Origin: Arthrobacter sp. Edens01
GTDB lineage: Bacteria; Actinomycetota; Actinomycetes; Actinomycetales; Micrococcaceae
Assembly: GCF_001307035.1 (NCBI RefSeq)
Contig: NZ_LKIU01000002.1
Coordinates: forward strand, 479,088 to 543,087
DNA: 64,000 nt
Direction of reading: 5' to 3'
Shown: piece after piece, positions 46,493 through 55,013 of the stretch
Position numbering within the stretch: position 1 is the first letter of the stretch
Layout of the letters: each line of letters opens with the position of its first letter
Notes under the pieces: model-generated
Told to the model about the DNA's origin: nothing
Database searches by the model: none
What the model saw: only the letters and a program-made list of their open reading frames with translations
Translations under genes and position numbers: made by a program

Positions 46493-47566
46493 ATGACCAG
46501 CACAGCCGTTTCCGTGCCGATGCCCACCGTGCCACGCCGCCGCCGCAGCCCTGAAGAGGTCGCTGCCGCTGCTCCGGTGTCCGGAGCGCGCCGGGTCCTG
46601 CTCGCCGCTCCGCGCGGCTACTGCGCCGGCGTCGACCGTGCGGTGATCGCCGTCGAAAAGGCGCTGGAGCACTACGGCCCGCCCGTTTATGTGCGCAAGC
46701 AGATCGTGCACAACCTGCACGTCGTCAGCACGCTGGAAGAGCGCGGCGCCATCTTCGTCGATGAGACGGACGAAGTTCCGGAAGGCTCCCTGCTGATCTT
46801 CTCCGCCCACGGAGTCTCTCCCGCCGTCGTCCAGTCTGCTGAAGACCGCGGCCTGCGCACCATCGACGCCACCTGCCCGCTGGTCACTAAGGTCCACCGC
46901 GAAGCCGTGCGCTTCGCCCGCGACGACTTCGACATCCTGCTCATCGGACACGAGGGGCATGAGGAAGTCGAAGGCACCTACGGCGAGGCGCCGGAGCACA
47001 TGCAGATCGTCAACGGACCCGAAGACGTGGACAAGATCCAGGTCCGGGATCCGGACAAGCTCATTTGGCTTTCCCAGACCACCCTGTCCGTGGACGAGAC
47101 CATGACCACGGTGAAGCTGCTGCGGGAGAAGTTCCCGAACCTGCAGGATCCGCCCAGCGATGACATTTGCTACGCCACCTCCAACCGCCAGGCGGCGATC
47201 AAGAAGATCGCTCCGGACACGGACCTGGTGATTGTGGTCGGCTCGGCGAACTCCTCGAACTCCGTGCGGCTGGTCGAGGTTGCCCTTGAATACGGCGCCA
47301 AGGCGTCCTACCGGGTGGACTTCGCCAATGAGGTGGACGAGTCCTGGTTCGAAGGTGTCTCGACCGTGGGCGTGACCTCCGGTGCATCGGTTCCGGAGAA
47401 CCTGGTCCAGGACGTTCTCAACCTGCTGGCCGAGTACGGCTACGGGGACGTCGAGGAAGTCGTGACGGCGGAAGAGGACATCATCTTCTCCCTGCCCAAG
47501 GAAATCCGCGCCACGCTCAAGGCCATGGGGGATTCCTCCCGAGGACTTGGCGGCCGCCGCTCCTAG
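46493..47566 (+). CDS. ispH: 4-hydroxy-3-methylbut-2-enyl diphosphate reductase
   Basis: This 357-residue iron-sulfur enzyme performs the last step of the MEP isoprenoid pathway. The three cluster cysteines are in [25 protein letters not shown] and [22 protein letters not shown] and [16 protein letters not shown] are family landmarks. The N-terminal 30 residues are Pro/Arg-rich and extra. The ATG follows a leaderless -10 box. A hairpin separates it from ychF. Confidence 0.96.
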   Translation: MTSTAVSVPMPTVPRRRRSPEEVAAAAPVSGARRVLLAAPRGYCAGVDRAVIAVEKALEHYGPPVYVRKQIVHNLHVVSTLEERGAIFVDETDEVPEGSLLIFSAHGVSPAVVQSAEDRGLRTIDATCPLVTKVHREAVRFARDDFDILLIGHEGHEEVEGTYGEAPEHMQIVNGPEDVDKIQVRDPDKLIWLSQTTLSVDETMTTVKLLREKFPNLQDPPSDDICYATSNRQAAIKKIAPDTDLVIVVGSANSSNSVRLVEVALEYGAKASYRVDFANEVDESWFEGVSTVGVTSGASVPENLVQDVLNLLAEYGYGDVEEVVTAEEDIIFSLPKEIRATLKAMGDSSRGLGGRRS

Positions 47567-47573
47567 CCCGTTT

Positions 47574-47593
47574 CCCGGCACCGCGGTGCCGGG
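47574..47593 (+). terminator. Hairpin between ispH and ychF
   Basis: CCCGGCACCGCGGTGCCGGG is a perfect 20-base palindrome seven bases after the ispH stop. It lacks a T tract, so the role as a terminator is likely but not sure. Confidence 0.5.
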
Positions 47594-47617
47594 TTCGGCT
47601 CTGACGGCCTGCCCCGG

Positions 47618-47623
47618 TAACAT
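47618..47623 (+). promoter_or_regulatory. -10 box of the ychF promoter
   Basis: TAACAT lies eight bases before the GTG at 47632, and no ribosome binding site is present. Confidence 0.5.
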
Positions 47624-47631
47624 TTACTAAC

Positions 47632-48717
47632 GTGGCTCTTACTATTGGCATCGTCGGCCTGCCCAACGTCGGCAAATCAACCCTGTTCAATGCGCTGACC
47701 CGCAACAACGTGCTGGCGGCGAACTATCCGTTCGCCACGATCGAGCCGAATGTCGGCGTCGTATCCCTTCCGGATCCGCGCCTGGCAAAGCTCGCCGAGA
47801 TCTTCGGTTCGGCCCGCATCCTGCCCGCAACCGTGTCCTTCGTGGACATTGCCGGCATTGTGAAGGGCGCGTCGGAGGGCGAAGGCCTGGGCAACCAGTT
47901 CCTCGCCAACATCCGCGAAGCCGAGGCTATTGCCCAGGTTATCCGCGTCTTCGACGACCCCGATGTGGTCCACGTGGACGGCAAGGTCGATCCGCGCTCG
48001 GACATGGAGACCATCAACACCGAACTGATCCTCGCGGACCTCCAGACCCTGGAGAAGGCCATTCCGCGCGTGGAGAAGGAAGTGAAGATCAAGAAGCGCG
48101 ACGCCGCGCAGCTGGCTGCCATGCAGGCCGCCCAGGCTGTGCTGGAGCGCGGGGATACGATCTTCTCCTCCATCGCCAGCGACAAGCTGGACATGGAGCA
48201 CCTGCGTGAACTGAGCCTGCTCACCGCCAAGCCCTTTATCTACGTCTTCAACGTTGATGACGCCGTCCTGGGCAACCCGGACCGCCAGGCTGAGCTGCGT
48301 GAACTCGTGGCTCCGGCCGATGCCATCTTCCTCGATGCCAAGCTCGAAGCCGACCTCGTGGAGCTGGACGAGGAAGAAGCCCGCGAGATGCTGGAGATGA
48401 GCGGCCAGGAGGAGTCCGGCCTGGACAAGCTGGCCCGCGTTGGCTTCCACACCCTGGGCCTGCAGACCTACCTCACTGCCGGTCCCAAGGAAACCCGTGC
48501 CTGGACCATCCGCAAGGGCGACACCGCGCCCCAGGCTGCCGGCGTCATCCACAGCGATTTCCAGCGCGGCTTCATCAAGGCCGAAGTTGTCTCCTTCGAC
48601 GACCTGGTCGAAGCCGGTTCCATGGCTGAGGCCAAGGCGCACGGCAAGGTCCGGATTGAAGGCAAGGACTACGTTATGGCCGACGGCGATGTGGTGGAGT
48701 TTAGGTTTAACGTTTAG
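47632..48717 (+). CDS. ychF: Redox-regulated ATPase YchF (Obg family)
   Basis: This 361-residue P-loop protein has G1 GIVGLPNVGKSTLFNAL, G3 FVDIAGIVKGASEGEGLG, and the NVDD motif YVFNVDDAVL in place of NKxD, as expected for the ATP-preferring YchF/OLA1 branch. The C-terminal TGS domain is intact (TWTIRKGDTAPQAAG, then MADGDVVEFRFNV). The last nine codons are also the core of a repeat found three more times downstream, so this gene end is the apparent insertion site of the island. Start is GTG 47632. Confidence 0.96.
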   Translation: MALTIGIVGLPNVGKSTLFNALTRNNVLAANYPFATIEPNVGVVSLPDPRLAKLAEIFGSARILPATVSFVDIAGIVKGASEGEGLGNQFLANIREAEAIAQVIRVFDDPDVVHVDGKVDPRSDMETINTELILADLQTLEKAIPRVEKEVKIKKRDAAQLAAMQAAQAVLERGDTIFSSIASDKLDMEHLRELSLLTAKPFIYVFNVDDAVLGNPDRQAELRELVAPADAIFLDAKLEADLVELDEEEAREMLEMSGQEESGLDKLARVGFHTLGLQTYLTAGPKETRAWTIRKGDTAPQAAGVIHSDFQRGFIKAEVVSFDDLVEAGSMAEAKAHGKVRIEGKDYVMADGDVVEFRFNV

Positions 48718-48720
48718 TTC
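48691..48720 (+). repeat. ychF-end repeat copy 1 (attachment-site-like)
   Basis: This copy is the functional ychF end and codes for VVEFRFNV-stop (GTGGTGGAGTTTAGGTTT and onward). Copies 2-4 at 52591, 53757 and 59732 match it except for synonymous changes. Unlike them it is preceded by ychF sequence (GACGGCGAT), so the crossover is probably at or after its GTGGTGGA. Confidence 0.85.
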
Positions 48721-48740
48721 CTGATCAGTGGGACTCGTGA

Positions 48741-48772
48741 GGGCCGCTGAGAACACGTGTTCTCAGCGGCCC
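48741..48772 (+). terminator. Hairpin after repeat copy 1
   Basis: GGGCCGCTGAGAACA pairs with TGTTCTCAGCGGCCC around a two-base centre. It serves as the ychF terminator now and is closely similar to the hairpin after copy 4. Confidence 0.75.
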
Positions 48773-48805
48773 CATTGCTTCCTTGCTCATTGTCGAGTTG
48801 AACCG

Positions 48806-49045
48806 ATGAAGCAGACCATGGCGGAGTTGTTCTCCTAGAATGTTGATGATCGTCCGCGCGAGCCGCGCCGACAGCAGTGGCCGGACTCGCATGGGCCACC
48901 AGGCGCGCACTTGAGGACTCCGGACCTCGGGAGGATCCCCGCTGCCAGAACCTGTTATGGACTGCGATTCCATGGTGCGGGATAGCCCAAGACAATCTCG
49001 ACCTCTAAGAACTTCCACCCCCGACACCTTGAGAAGGACTTCCAG
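48806..49045 (+). pseudogene. Decayed fragment of the gene found intact at 59845
   Basis: The first ten codons read MKQTMAELFS, as in the intact gene, but a TAG follows at 48836. Nucleotide likeness to the intact gene continues with gaps and frame changes, for example CTTGAGGACTCC, CCTCGGGAGGATCCCCG and TATGGACTGCGATTCC, and fades near 49045. It is a 5' part only, left behind or brought in when the island formed. The end point is approximate. Confidence 0.75.
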
Positions 49046-49192
49046 CCAAGTGTGACGCGTTTCGTATTGCCTCCTCATTTAGGGGTAGAAACCATAATTC
49101 TCAATGGCAACTTTTTCTTCGACAGGTCGACCGGTGTCATCCGCGACGACACTGTGGCACAGGCCTATTCAAGGATGCTAAGCGTCATGTGC

Positions 49193-50617
49193 CTAAGGGT
49201 GTTGACGCCCACCATTGTCGGCGGGGCCCTCGGCAGGGATGAACTCTTCAAATTTCACTAGGGTGGGCAAACTAGTGGGCGCGAGCGCCCGCTGAACGAC
49301 GGCGTCGGGTCCGCGGAATTCGTGGACCGCCACGAACATCTCTTCCCACACATGGAAGTGGTACTCAGCTCGCGCCTCGCCCTCCCACCCGAAGCTGGCG
49401 ATCACTTCGAATCCTCGGCGGTCTCGGTCGGTTTCATCGGGAACAATCGTCAACCCTGCATTCGCCAAGAGTTTTTCCATCCAGCCCGAGTTGTAAGTCG
49501 CTGCGATGACAAGTCGGTTGCGCAAAATGTCGCGGACGGCTCGCTGAGGGACCTCCCACAAGTAGAACGGCAGCACTCTGGAACTGTAAGTGTCTTGGTC
49601 GTTATCCGGGATCATTGACAGAGTAATACTGTTTCGATCACCTATTTCTTCGTGCAGCAGGCCTCTGACATCGTGGTTCAGCGAGGTCGATAGGATATCT
49701 TCTGAAGAGACCCCGTCGCTGTTGTAGATGAGGGAGTATCCGACAAAGCCTCCGAGTTCAAAGTACGCATTTCCGTCACGTCTGGCCTGCCTAATCGCGC
49801 GTCGCAGTTCTTTCCAGTGGGGCTTCTGTTCTTCCGGAAGTGAGATCGGGAAGACGTGCTGGTTTCCGATTTTGGTGGACTTGTGGAGTGGGGCATTCTT
49901 GCTCGCAGTCGCAATTTCCATCCGCGCGAGCTGCCGCTCAATGCGACGATCAGCGCGTCGCCGACGGGTGGTATTCGGCGTATGGTCCGGGTTGCTGTGT
50001 GGAGGATCCGTGACGTAGGAAGGAAACGGTTCTGTGCTGATCGCAGTGATGCCTAAAGTGACGGTGGTCTTTCCTCCCTCGATTTCGCGTTCGTCTAGCC
50101 GTGAAGTTTTGAGTTCAATCGTTCGGTAGTCTGCTTCAGCGGCCAGGCCTGTCGGCCGCATAAAGGTAAGATCGCCGATGCGAAGCACATTGGTAATGTC
50201 GTGCACTATGGGAATTCCCCACTCGGAACTCGTCATCGAGCGGGCGAATTGGAAGGCACCGCGGTGCCCTTCTGACCACGATGAAGGGACTGGCACAGGA
50301 TCATTTTCGGCAAGCGCATATATGACCTGCCGGTTCAATAGCAGTGCCTGCCACGCAATAGCGTCTCCTAAGCGTCGAGACTGCCAACGGACCCAACGTA
50401 ACTTGTTTAGGTAGTCTAGGACCTCCGCGTTTTTTGGCCCTCTTCTTTTGGCCTCCGCGATTGCGGTCTGAACCTCGACTTGGAGTTCGAACAACTGCTC
50501 CTGCAAATCGAGATAGGCGTCCAGGCCCTCATCGAACAGCTTTCCTCCGCTGACCCGTTGGGCCCTTTTCTCCAACTTCACGAGAATCCCGAGAAGAACT
50601 TTCTCGTCTCCGCTCAT
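49193..50617 (-). CDS. Unknown protein with possible PD-(D/E)XK nuclease core, element 1
   Basis: The 474-residue protein has a helical N-terminal 100 residues (LDLQEQLFELQVEVQTAIAE), then LRIGDLTFMRPTG and DYRTIELKTSRLDE. Asp149 and the pair Glu168/Lys170 in GD-x18-E-x-K spacing resemble the PD-(D/E)XK nuclease active site, but the match is loose. A basic stretch TRRRRADRRIERQLARME follows near 215-235, and the C-terminal half has no familiar motif. It is soluble. The ATG at 50617 has a weak GAGA site. It is divergent from the PIN-domain gene by 528 bases; the two may act together as a defence or toxin pair, but I cannot show that. Confidence 0.6.
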   Translation of the reverse strand: MSGDEKVLLGILVKLEKRAQRVSGGKLFDEGLDAYLDLQEQLFELQVEVQTAIAEAKRRGPKNAEVLDYLNKLRWVRWQSRRLGDAIAWQALLLNRQVIYALAENDPVPVPSSWSEGHRGAFQFARSMTSSEWGIPIVHDITNVLRIGDLTFMRPTGLAAEADYRTIELKTSRLDEREIEGGKTTVTLGITAISTEPFPSYVTDPPHSNPDHTPNTTRRRRADRRIERQLARMEIATASKNAPLHKSTKIGNQHVFPISLPEEQKPHWKELRRAIRQARRDGNAYFELGGFVGYSLIYNSDGVSSEDILSTSLNHDVRGLLHEEIGDRNSITLSMIPDNDQDTYSSRVLPFYLWEVPQRAVRDILRNRLVIAATYNSGWMEKLLANAGLTIVPDETDRDRRGFEVIASFGWEGEARAEYHFHVWEEMFVAVHEFRGPDAVVQRALAPTSLPTLVKFEEFIPAEGPADNGGRQHP

Positions 50618-51145
50618 GACTGCTTATCTCTCATGACCGAATGGTACTGGACAGGCGGACTCTACCCGGCGGCGACGGCTGCTCGTGGAGTGCCGGCCAT
50701 GGCGACGGCGCCGCTATGATTGCACAGACATACTCAGAGGTTCTCTCGTTACTGACTTCCGCACTCATTACAGGTTCGAGTTAGTTTCCGTAGGGCCCAT
50801 CGGCGGCCACGGAATGTGGTGCAGCGTTAGGTGGTGTTCAACCTCTAGCATTCTCGACGAGCGGACATCGTTGTGCTTTCGAGTGAGCCACCGAAATTGT
50901 GAAGTGACGCCGGTGCCAAGCTCCTGGTCTTCCATCCCGTCCTCGGTCATGTCGGTTAGGCGGTACACGTCTGCGACGTGAAGTGGTGGGGGTGGATGCC
51001 TGCCCCCTTGTTTGCAGCTGCATCGTGTTAGTCGAACCGCCGTGTGCGGGAGAGTGAAGCTATTGCGTACTCGGGTCGCTCAATTGCACTCGGCTCGCCG
51101 GGCGAGTGACCCTCTGTTGTTGGAGATGTTTGTTACGGTCTGCAC
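50618..51145. other. 528-base divergent intergenic region in element 1
   Basis: It holds the promoters of two divergent genes. A minus-strand frame at 50768-50968 (MYRLTDMTEDGMEDQELG and onward, 66 codons) reads like protein and may be a remnant of an older gene, but it has no ribosome binding site or recognisable family. Nothing else was identified. Confidence 0.4.
51134..51139 (+). promoter_or_regulatory. -10 box of a leaderless promoter for the PIN-domain gene
   Basis: TACGGT lies six bases before the ATG at 51146. Confidence 0.45.
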
Positions 51146-52417
51146 ATGGGGAAAAGCTTGTGGGACGGTCACCAATATCGAGCGAGCGAGCAGAGGGCTG
51201 ACCTTCTAAACGCCCTTGATGAGGCACTGGTTGTGGTCGACACCAATGTCCTGCTCGATTTGTACCGATACGTTTCCTCGCCACGCGAGGCGCTCCTTGA
51301 CGCGCTGCGTTCGCTGGGTGACCGTATTTTCATTCCATATCAGGTCAGCGTCGAATTCTGGCGCGGTCGTGAAGGCGCCCTGAATGATTCGGCGATCCGA
51401 AGGCCGAAGGCCCTTGAAGACTTGAGTGCAGCTCAAGACTCGGCGGTGCAGGTGTTTAACGAATGGGCAAACCGAGTTGCTCTCGACGAAGGAACCCGGC
51501 GGGATGCGCATGGTGCACTCGCAAAGGCGTTTGAGCAAGTCACCAAGACGATTGAAGGGTTAGTCGGTCCTGAGCGTGCGATGCGGGTGGTGGATACGAA
51601 CAGCGACTCGATCCTTGGGGAGATCATCGATCTTTGCGACGGCAAAGTTGGCCTCCCCCCAGAACTCCCAGTGATTGAAACGCGAACAAAAGAAGGCATG
51701 AGGCGGGCGGCCGCAGGTGAACCTCCCGGATACAAGGACAAGAAGAAGGAACCTGCTCGAGTAGTCGGAGACTACTTGCTGTGGTGCGAGGCGATCGACA
51801 CAGCGGCTGAACGCGGAGCTGATCTCGTTCTAGTCACCCGCGATACGAAGGAAGACTGGTGGAAGATCGTTGGCGGTGAACCTGTTGGCCCGCGGGTTGA
51901 GCTTCTCGAAGAGTTTTGGGTTAAAAGTGCGGGCAAACGCGCGTACTTCTTGAGGCCCTCACAGTTCGTCTCAATGGTTGCTGAGAAGGCCGGACAACCG
52001 ACATCGGAGACCGTCGGCCAGCTGGCCCGCGCTGAGCGCTCACAAACTGGAGGGGCATGGAACTTTGCAACGGCATCCGAGTTGATTTCGGCTCTTCGTG
52101 AGTGGTATCCACCCCAGTACGAAGCTATGAAGTACGCCGCTCTGCACTCTGGTCGTATACCTAGGGAAAAAATCTACGAGCTAAGCGGCTACCAGAATGA
52201 CCGCACCCTGCGGGGGTTCGGGCGGCCCGTAAACCGTTTAGCCCGTAGCATCTACGACCCTACTGACGCCATGGAAGACTTTCCCCCTGTTTTCGATTCC
52301 TACTATGACCCAGCCGTTTCGTGGGTCCAGGCAGCAGGCTTCGAAGTGGACGGGGACCTAGCGTCGGCAATGCGAGCAGTGCTCTCGCCCGCAGACAATC
52401 CGGCTAAAGACGATTAG
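51146..52417 (+). CDS. PIN-like domain protein (PIN_8/DUF4935 type), element 1
   Basis: The N-terminal 260 residues of this 423-residue protein form a PIN-type ribonuclease domain. EALVVVDTNVLLDLYRY carries the first catalytic Asp, IPYQVSVEFWRGRE the conserved Glu, and VVGDYLLWCEAIDTA plus LVLVTRDTKEDWW the remaining acidic residues. Such PIN_8 proteins occur in defence-type gene clusters and are presumed to cut RNA. The last 150 residues include WNFATASELISALREWYPPQ and a helical tail of unknown role. No small antitoxin gene lies next to it. The start is leaderless. Confidence 0.75.
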   Translation: MGKSLWDGHQYRASEQRADLLNALDEALVVVDTNVLLDLYRYVSSPREALLDALRSLGDRIFIPYQVSVEFWRGREGALNDSAIRRPKALEDLSAAQDSAVQVFNEWANRVALDEGTRRDAHGALAKAFEQVTKTIEGLVGPERAMRVVDTNSDSILGEIIDLCDGKVGLPPELPVIETRTKEGMRRAAAGEPPGYKDKKKEPARVVGDYLLWCEAIDTAAERGADLVLVTRDTKEDWWKIVGGEPVGPRVELLEEFWVKSAGKRAYFLRPSQFVSMVAEKAGQPTSETVGQLARAERSQTGGAWNFATASELISALREWYPPQYEAMKYAALHSGRIPREKIYELSGYQNDRTLRGFGRPVNRLARSIYDPTDAMEDFPPVFDSYYDPAVSWVQAAGFEVDGDLASAMRAVLSPADNPAKDD

Positions 52418-52590
52418 GGCGAGTCCGGGAGAGGGACGCAGTCGAGAGGATCGTTTCGCTCTTTAACCTCAACGTAGAGCAACCTAGAAAGCGGTCTGTA
52501 AAACCTGATATCTGTGTACTTCTCCGCCCAGCCAGCGCACGGTGGCTGTATAGCCACCCTTCCGTACAATAGGTTATTCGGCTACGGAAC
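52418..52590. other. Right end of element 1
   Basis: This AT-richer, gene-free stretch contains the short inverted repeat GGTGGCTGTATAGCCACC (52545-52562). It ends in TAGGTTATTCGGCTACGGAAC, which is shared with the right ends of elements 2 and 3. It may hold recombinase binding sites. Confidence 0.4.
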
Positions 52591-52617
52591 GTGGTGGAGT
52601 TTAGATTTAATGTATAA
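52591..52617 (+). repeat. ychF-end repeat copy 2
   Basis: The copy again codes for VVEFRFNV-stop, but uses AGA, AAT, GTA and TAA in place of AGG, AAC, GTT and TAG. All four differences from copy 1 are silent. It is preceded by GGCTACGGAAC. Confidence 0.8.
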
Positions 52618-52636
52618 AATCTTCGCCTGAATCAAT

Positions 52637-52679
52637 AGAAATGCCGCCCTCCCTGAAAACGTATGAGGGCGGCATTTCT
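52637..52679 (+). terminator. Hairpin after repeat copy 2
   Basis: AGAAATGCCGCCCT pairs perfectly with AGGGCGGCATTTCT around a 15-base loop, followed by TG and TTT. It belongs to the same sequence class as the hairpin after copy 3 and differs from those after copies 1 and 4. Confidence 0.75.
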
Positions 52680-52924
52680 TGTTTACGGATCGAGCGTTGT
52701 ATCGTCACCAGCCTTCGTGGAGCTCGTGCGGCACCGCCACCGGTCCTTTGAAGAGGAATAGCCAACACGGGTCACGACTAGTTCGCCTTCGGGGGCCCCG
52801 ATCCCAGTGGACATTTCCGATCGGGACCTCTAGCTTTGAGCGAACCATTTACTGAAGGCAGGTCGAATGCGATGCTCGGAACCAACGACTGTTCTCCGTC
52901 CGGCCGACAAATGAAGGAGTCACT

Positions 52925-53536
52925 ATGTGGGGAATAGGGCTTAAACGGCGGGCTGTTTGGCCAAAGGAAATGACCATCCGGATTGATGACCACGCGCAGA
53001 ACCTGAAGATGCTTCTCTTCATCCGACAGGCATGGATGATCGCCCAGGACATCGCAATTCCGGAACTCAGCCCTGTGCCTGCGACGGGTGCATCGAAGAT
53101 CCCGGCGTCAGCAAGCCGTGAGGTATGGGATGAACGCTGGAAGCAGCAATGGGACCGCAGCTGGGACTGGTTCAACGTAAGCACAGTTCAAAACGAACCG
53201 ATCTCACAGGAAGAGATGCAAAAACTCTCGAGCCCTGGTCAGGTACTCCACCCGATTGTGCCACCGTTCTGGCCCGTCGAATACGGCGAGGACGGGGTAG
53301 ATCTGGTGGCCTTCAATACGTGGGATAAAGAGACAACGCCGAACTTTCCTTCCCGGTCCGAACAAGATAGCCTTCCGGCGCTGGTTAAGGCATGGCAAGA
53401 CGGGCTCACGACGATCGTCGTACTGCCCTATTTGGGGTACTTTGCGCAGCGTCTAAACGGCAGTCATCTTGCCATCTCAGCTGAAACCAGGAACGACCCG
53501 AAACTCTACACTGCGGCACTCCAAACAAGTCGCTGA
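52925..53536 (+). CDS. Unknown tryptophan-rich protein, element 2
   Basis: This 203-residue soluble protein has no recognised family. A tryptophan- and charge-rich region, EVWDERWKQQWDRSWDWFNV, lies near 65-85, and PIVPPFWPVEYGEDGVDLVA follows later. Gene 59845 also ends in a domain containing LNTW, whereas this protein has FNTW, but the likeness is slight. The ATG at 52925 has a clear AAGGAG six bases upstream. It is the only gene in element 2, so whatever the element does must rest on this product or on the DNA itself. Confidence 0.6.
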   Translation: MWGIGLKRRAVWPKEMTIRIDDHAQNLKMLLFIRQAWMIAQDIAIPELSPVPATGASKIPASASREVWDERWKQQWDRSWDWFNVSTVQNEPISQEEMQKLSSPGQVLHPIVPPFWPVEYGEDGVDLVAFNTWDKETTPNFPSRSEQDSLPALVKAWQDGLTTIVVLPYLGYFAQRLNGSHLAISAETRNDPKLYTAALQTSR

Positions 53537-53756
53537 TACCAAGAAGCGCCCAGATGGCAAAGGACGGCGGCGCCGTTGGCAGGGGCCGGTGCCCCGCGCC
53601 GGCGGCAGGACCTCCGGCGCGGGAGCGGGGTTCCGTCAGCGGCCCATGCTGCCGCCGCCGGGGGCATTCCTCAGATCAACCGGGACGTAGCGCTCGGCTT
53701 CCCCTACCTCGAAGGTAATCTGACTGCGAATGTTAGGGGTTGTTTGGCTACGGAAC
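53537..53756. other. GC-rich right end of element 2
   Basis: No gene was identified. It holds a very GC-rich stretch (about 53565-53690) unlike the AT-richer cargo on either side, and ends in TTTGGCTACGGAAC before the next repeat. Confidence 0.4.
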
Positions 53757-53783
53757 GTGGTGGAATTTAGGTTTAACGTTTAG
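53757..53783 (+). repeat. ychF-end repeat copy 3
   Basis: Codes for VVEFRFNV-stop with GAA instead of GAG for Glu, otherwise the same as copy 1. It is preceded by GGCTACGGAAC. Confidence 0.82.
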
Positions 53784-53805
53784 TCTCTTTGACCGAATGC
53801 ATTAG

Positions 53806-53843
53806 AAATGCCGCCTTCTGCAAAGCGTAGGGGGTGGCATTTT
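53806..53843 (+). terminator. Hairpin after repeat copy 3
   Basis: AAATGCCGCC pairs with GGTGGCATTT with one G-T pair and is followed by TTTTGC. It is the second member of the hairpin class seen after copy 2. Confidence 0.7.
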
Positions 53844-54083
53844 TGCATAATGATGTGGGGATCGCATCAAACAAACGGTGCGGGCGCGTATTTATGAATC
53901 GTCAGAGTAGTGCAATCCGATCAGGAGGTGATCTTTCCGGATCGTCAGTCAAGGCACGCCCTGTAGCTGCGCGCTCAGATTCGGCCACGACCATTCGTAG
54001 ATTTTTGGGAATGCGCGTGGCGCATACGAGCGGTAAGCAAACTAGGTATAAACTCGCAGGATGCATGAAACATTGGTGCCTCG
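53844..54083. other. Gene-free start of element 3
   Basis: No convincing gene. TATAAA at 54047-54052 is a possible -10 element for the gene at 54084, about 30 bases away, with no clear -35. Confidence 0.3.
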
Positions 54084-55013
54084 GTGAGGGCCTTTTTCGG
54101 TAAGTTCTCAAAAGTTGACTGGATATCGTTTGCTTCCTGTGCGACTCTCTTTGCTCTGACTCTGATCCCGGTGTTCTTTGATGTCAATACGACTGGCGGG
54201 TGGTTGCGCACAGCCCTTATCTCGTTTGTAGCTCTTATAATCTCAACTGTCGTGCTCGCCCAGATTGGTGCGCGCGAGTCTGACAAGGAACTGGCACGGA
54301 ACGTGGAGACACTTCAGTCTCTCGTTGAGAGTGCGGTGGACCAGAATGCGGTTCATGAGATTCCAGCGGGTCACATACGTCGCGTTCTCGATGAGATGCT
54401 TGGTTCCTCAAAGGAGTGGTACTTTCGCGGCGGCTCCGCACGATGGCAACGAGAACATGTCCTTCCGGCTCTCGCGCGAGTGACGGACAGGCCAGTCCAA
54501 TATAAGGTGCAAGTGATCTCACCGTTTGATAGTGAGTTGTGTGCCAAGTATGCAGCGTACAGGCGTAAAAGTCGCCCAGATGATGAGCGCGCAGATCCGC
54601 AGAGGATCCAGATGGAACTCCTAGCCTTTATATATGGGGCGGTCGTTTGGACCTCGCGATCAAAAATTGTGTCGCACATCACTCTGCTTCATAGATTCTC
54701 ACCATTCCGTTTAGACGGGAATTCAGAAAGCATCGTTATCACTGTTGCCGATCCCCACCGCAACGGCCTTCGCACTAGGGTGGGAAACTGGTACCACGCG
54801 GCGCTCCTGGATGAGTTCGAGTTTGAAGCGGGCTATGCGACGCCTTTGATATTGCCAGCGGAAGCATCAGATGCTGAGGGCATCCCAGACGTAAAGCGAT
54901 TCTTCATGCGGGTTCGAGAGTTGAACCAGGAAGCTACGGCGAATTGGAACGAGGATTACACGGATGAAGAATGGGGAAAGATCTTTGAGTTCGCTGGGAC
55001 GACCAATGCTTAG
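54084..55013 (+). CDS. Two-helix membrane protein with cytosolic C-terminal domain, element 3
   Basis: The 309-residue protein has two membrane helices at about 14-33 (ISFASCATLFALTLIPVFF) and 43-61. A cytosolic part follows with EWYFRGGSARWQREHVLPAL near 110-130 and VTDRPVQYKVQVISPFDSEL. I do not recognise the family with certainty. Membrane helices in front of a ligand-sensing or nuclease-like domain are common in membrane-disrupting defence effectors, so it may be the effector of this element; that is inference. The GTG start at 54084 lacks a good ribosome binding site. The stop overlaps the next gene by eight bases. Confidence 0.65.
   Translation: MRAFFGKFSKVDWISFASCATLFALTLIPVFFDVNTTGGWLRTALISFVALIISTVVLAQIGARESDKELARNVETLQSLVESAVDQNAVHEIPAGHIRRVLDEMLGSSKEWYFRGGSARWQREHVLPALARVTDRPVQYKVQVISPFDSELCAKYAAYRRKSRPDDERADPQRIQMELLAFIYGAVVWTSRSKIVSHITLLHRFSPFRLDGNSESIVITVADPHRNGLRTRVGNWYHAALLDEFEFEAGYATPLILPAEASDAEGIPDVKRFFMRVRELNQEATANWNEDYTDEEWGKIFEFAGTTNA

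Larger units (their letters stand above)
48691..52590 (+). mobile_element. Element 1 of the ychF-end island (about 3.9 kb)
   Basis: The segment between repeat copies 1 and 2 carries a hairpin, a decayed gene fragment, a minus-strand gene of unknown function and a plus-strand PIN-domain gene. It is richer in A and T than the flanking chromosome. It has no integrase or transposase. Its right end (GGCTACGGAAC before the core) resembles the right ends of the other two elements. Boundaries are inferred from the repeats. Confidence 0.6.
52591..53756 (+). mobile_element. Element 2 of the ychF-end island (about 1.2 kb)
   Basis: The segment between repeat copies 2 and 3 holds one plausible gene, a hairpin at its left end and a GC-rich tail at its right end. 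It is too short to carry its own integrase and would need one in trans. Confidence 0.55.

Noticed and set aside
49052-49261. A 69-codon plus-strand frame after the decayed gene fragment
   Set aside because: It overlaps the end of the minus-strand gene at 49193, lacks a ribosome binding site and has no protein-like pattern.
51146-52417. The PIN-domain protein as a classical VapC toxin
   Set aside because: At 423 residues it is about three times VapC length and has no small antitoxin gene next to it. The PIN_8-type layout fits better.
53834-54103. An 89-codon plus-strand frame at the start of element 3
   Set aside because: It has poor protein composition, lacks a ribosome binding site and overlaps the start of the better-supported membrane protein gene.
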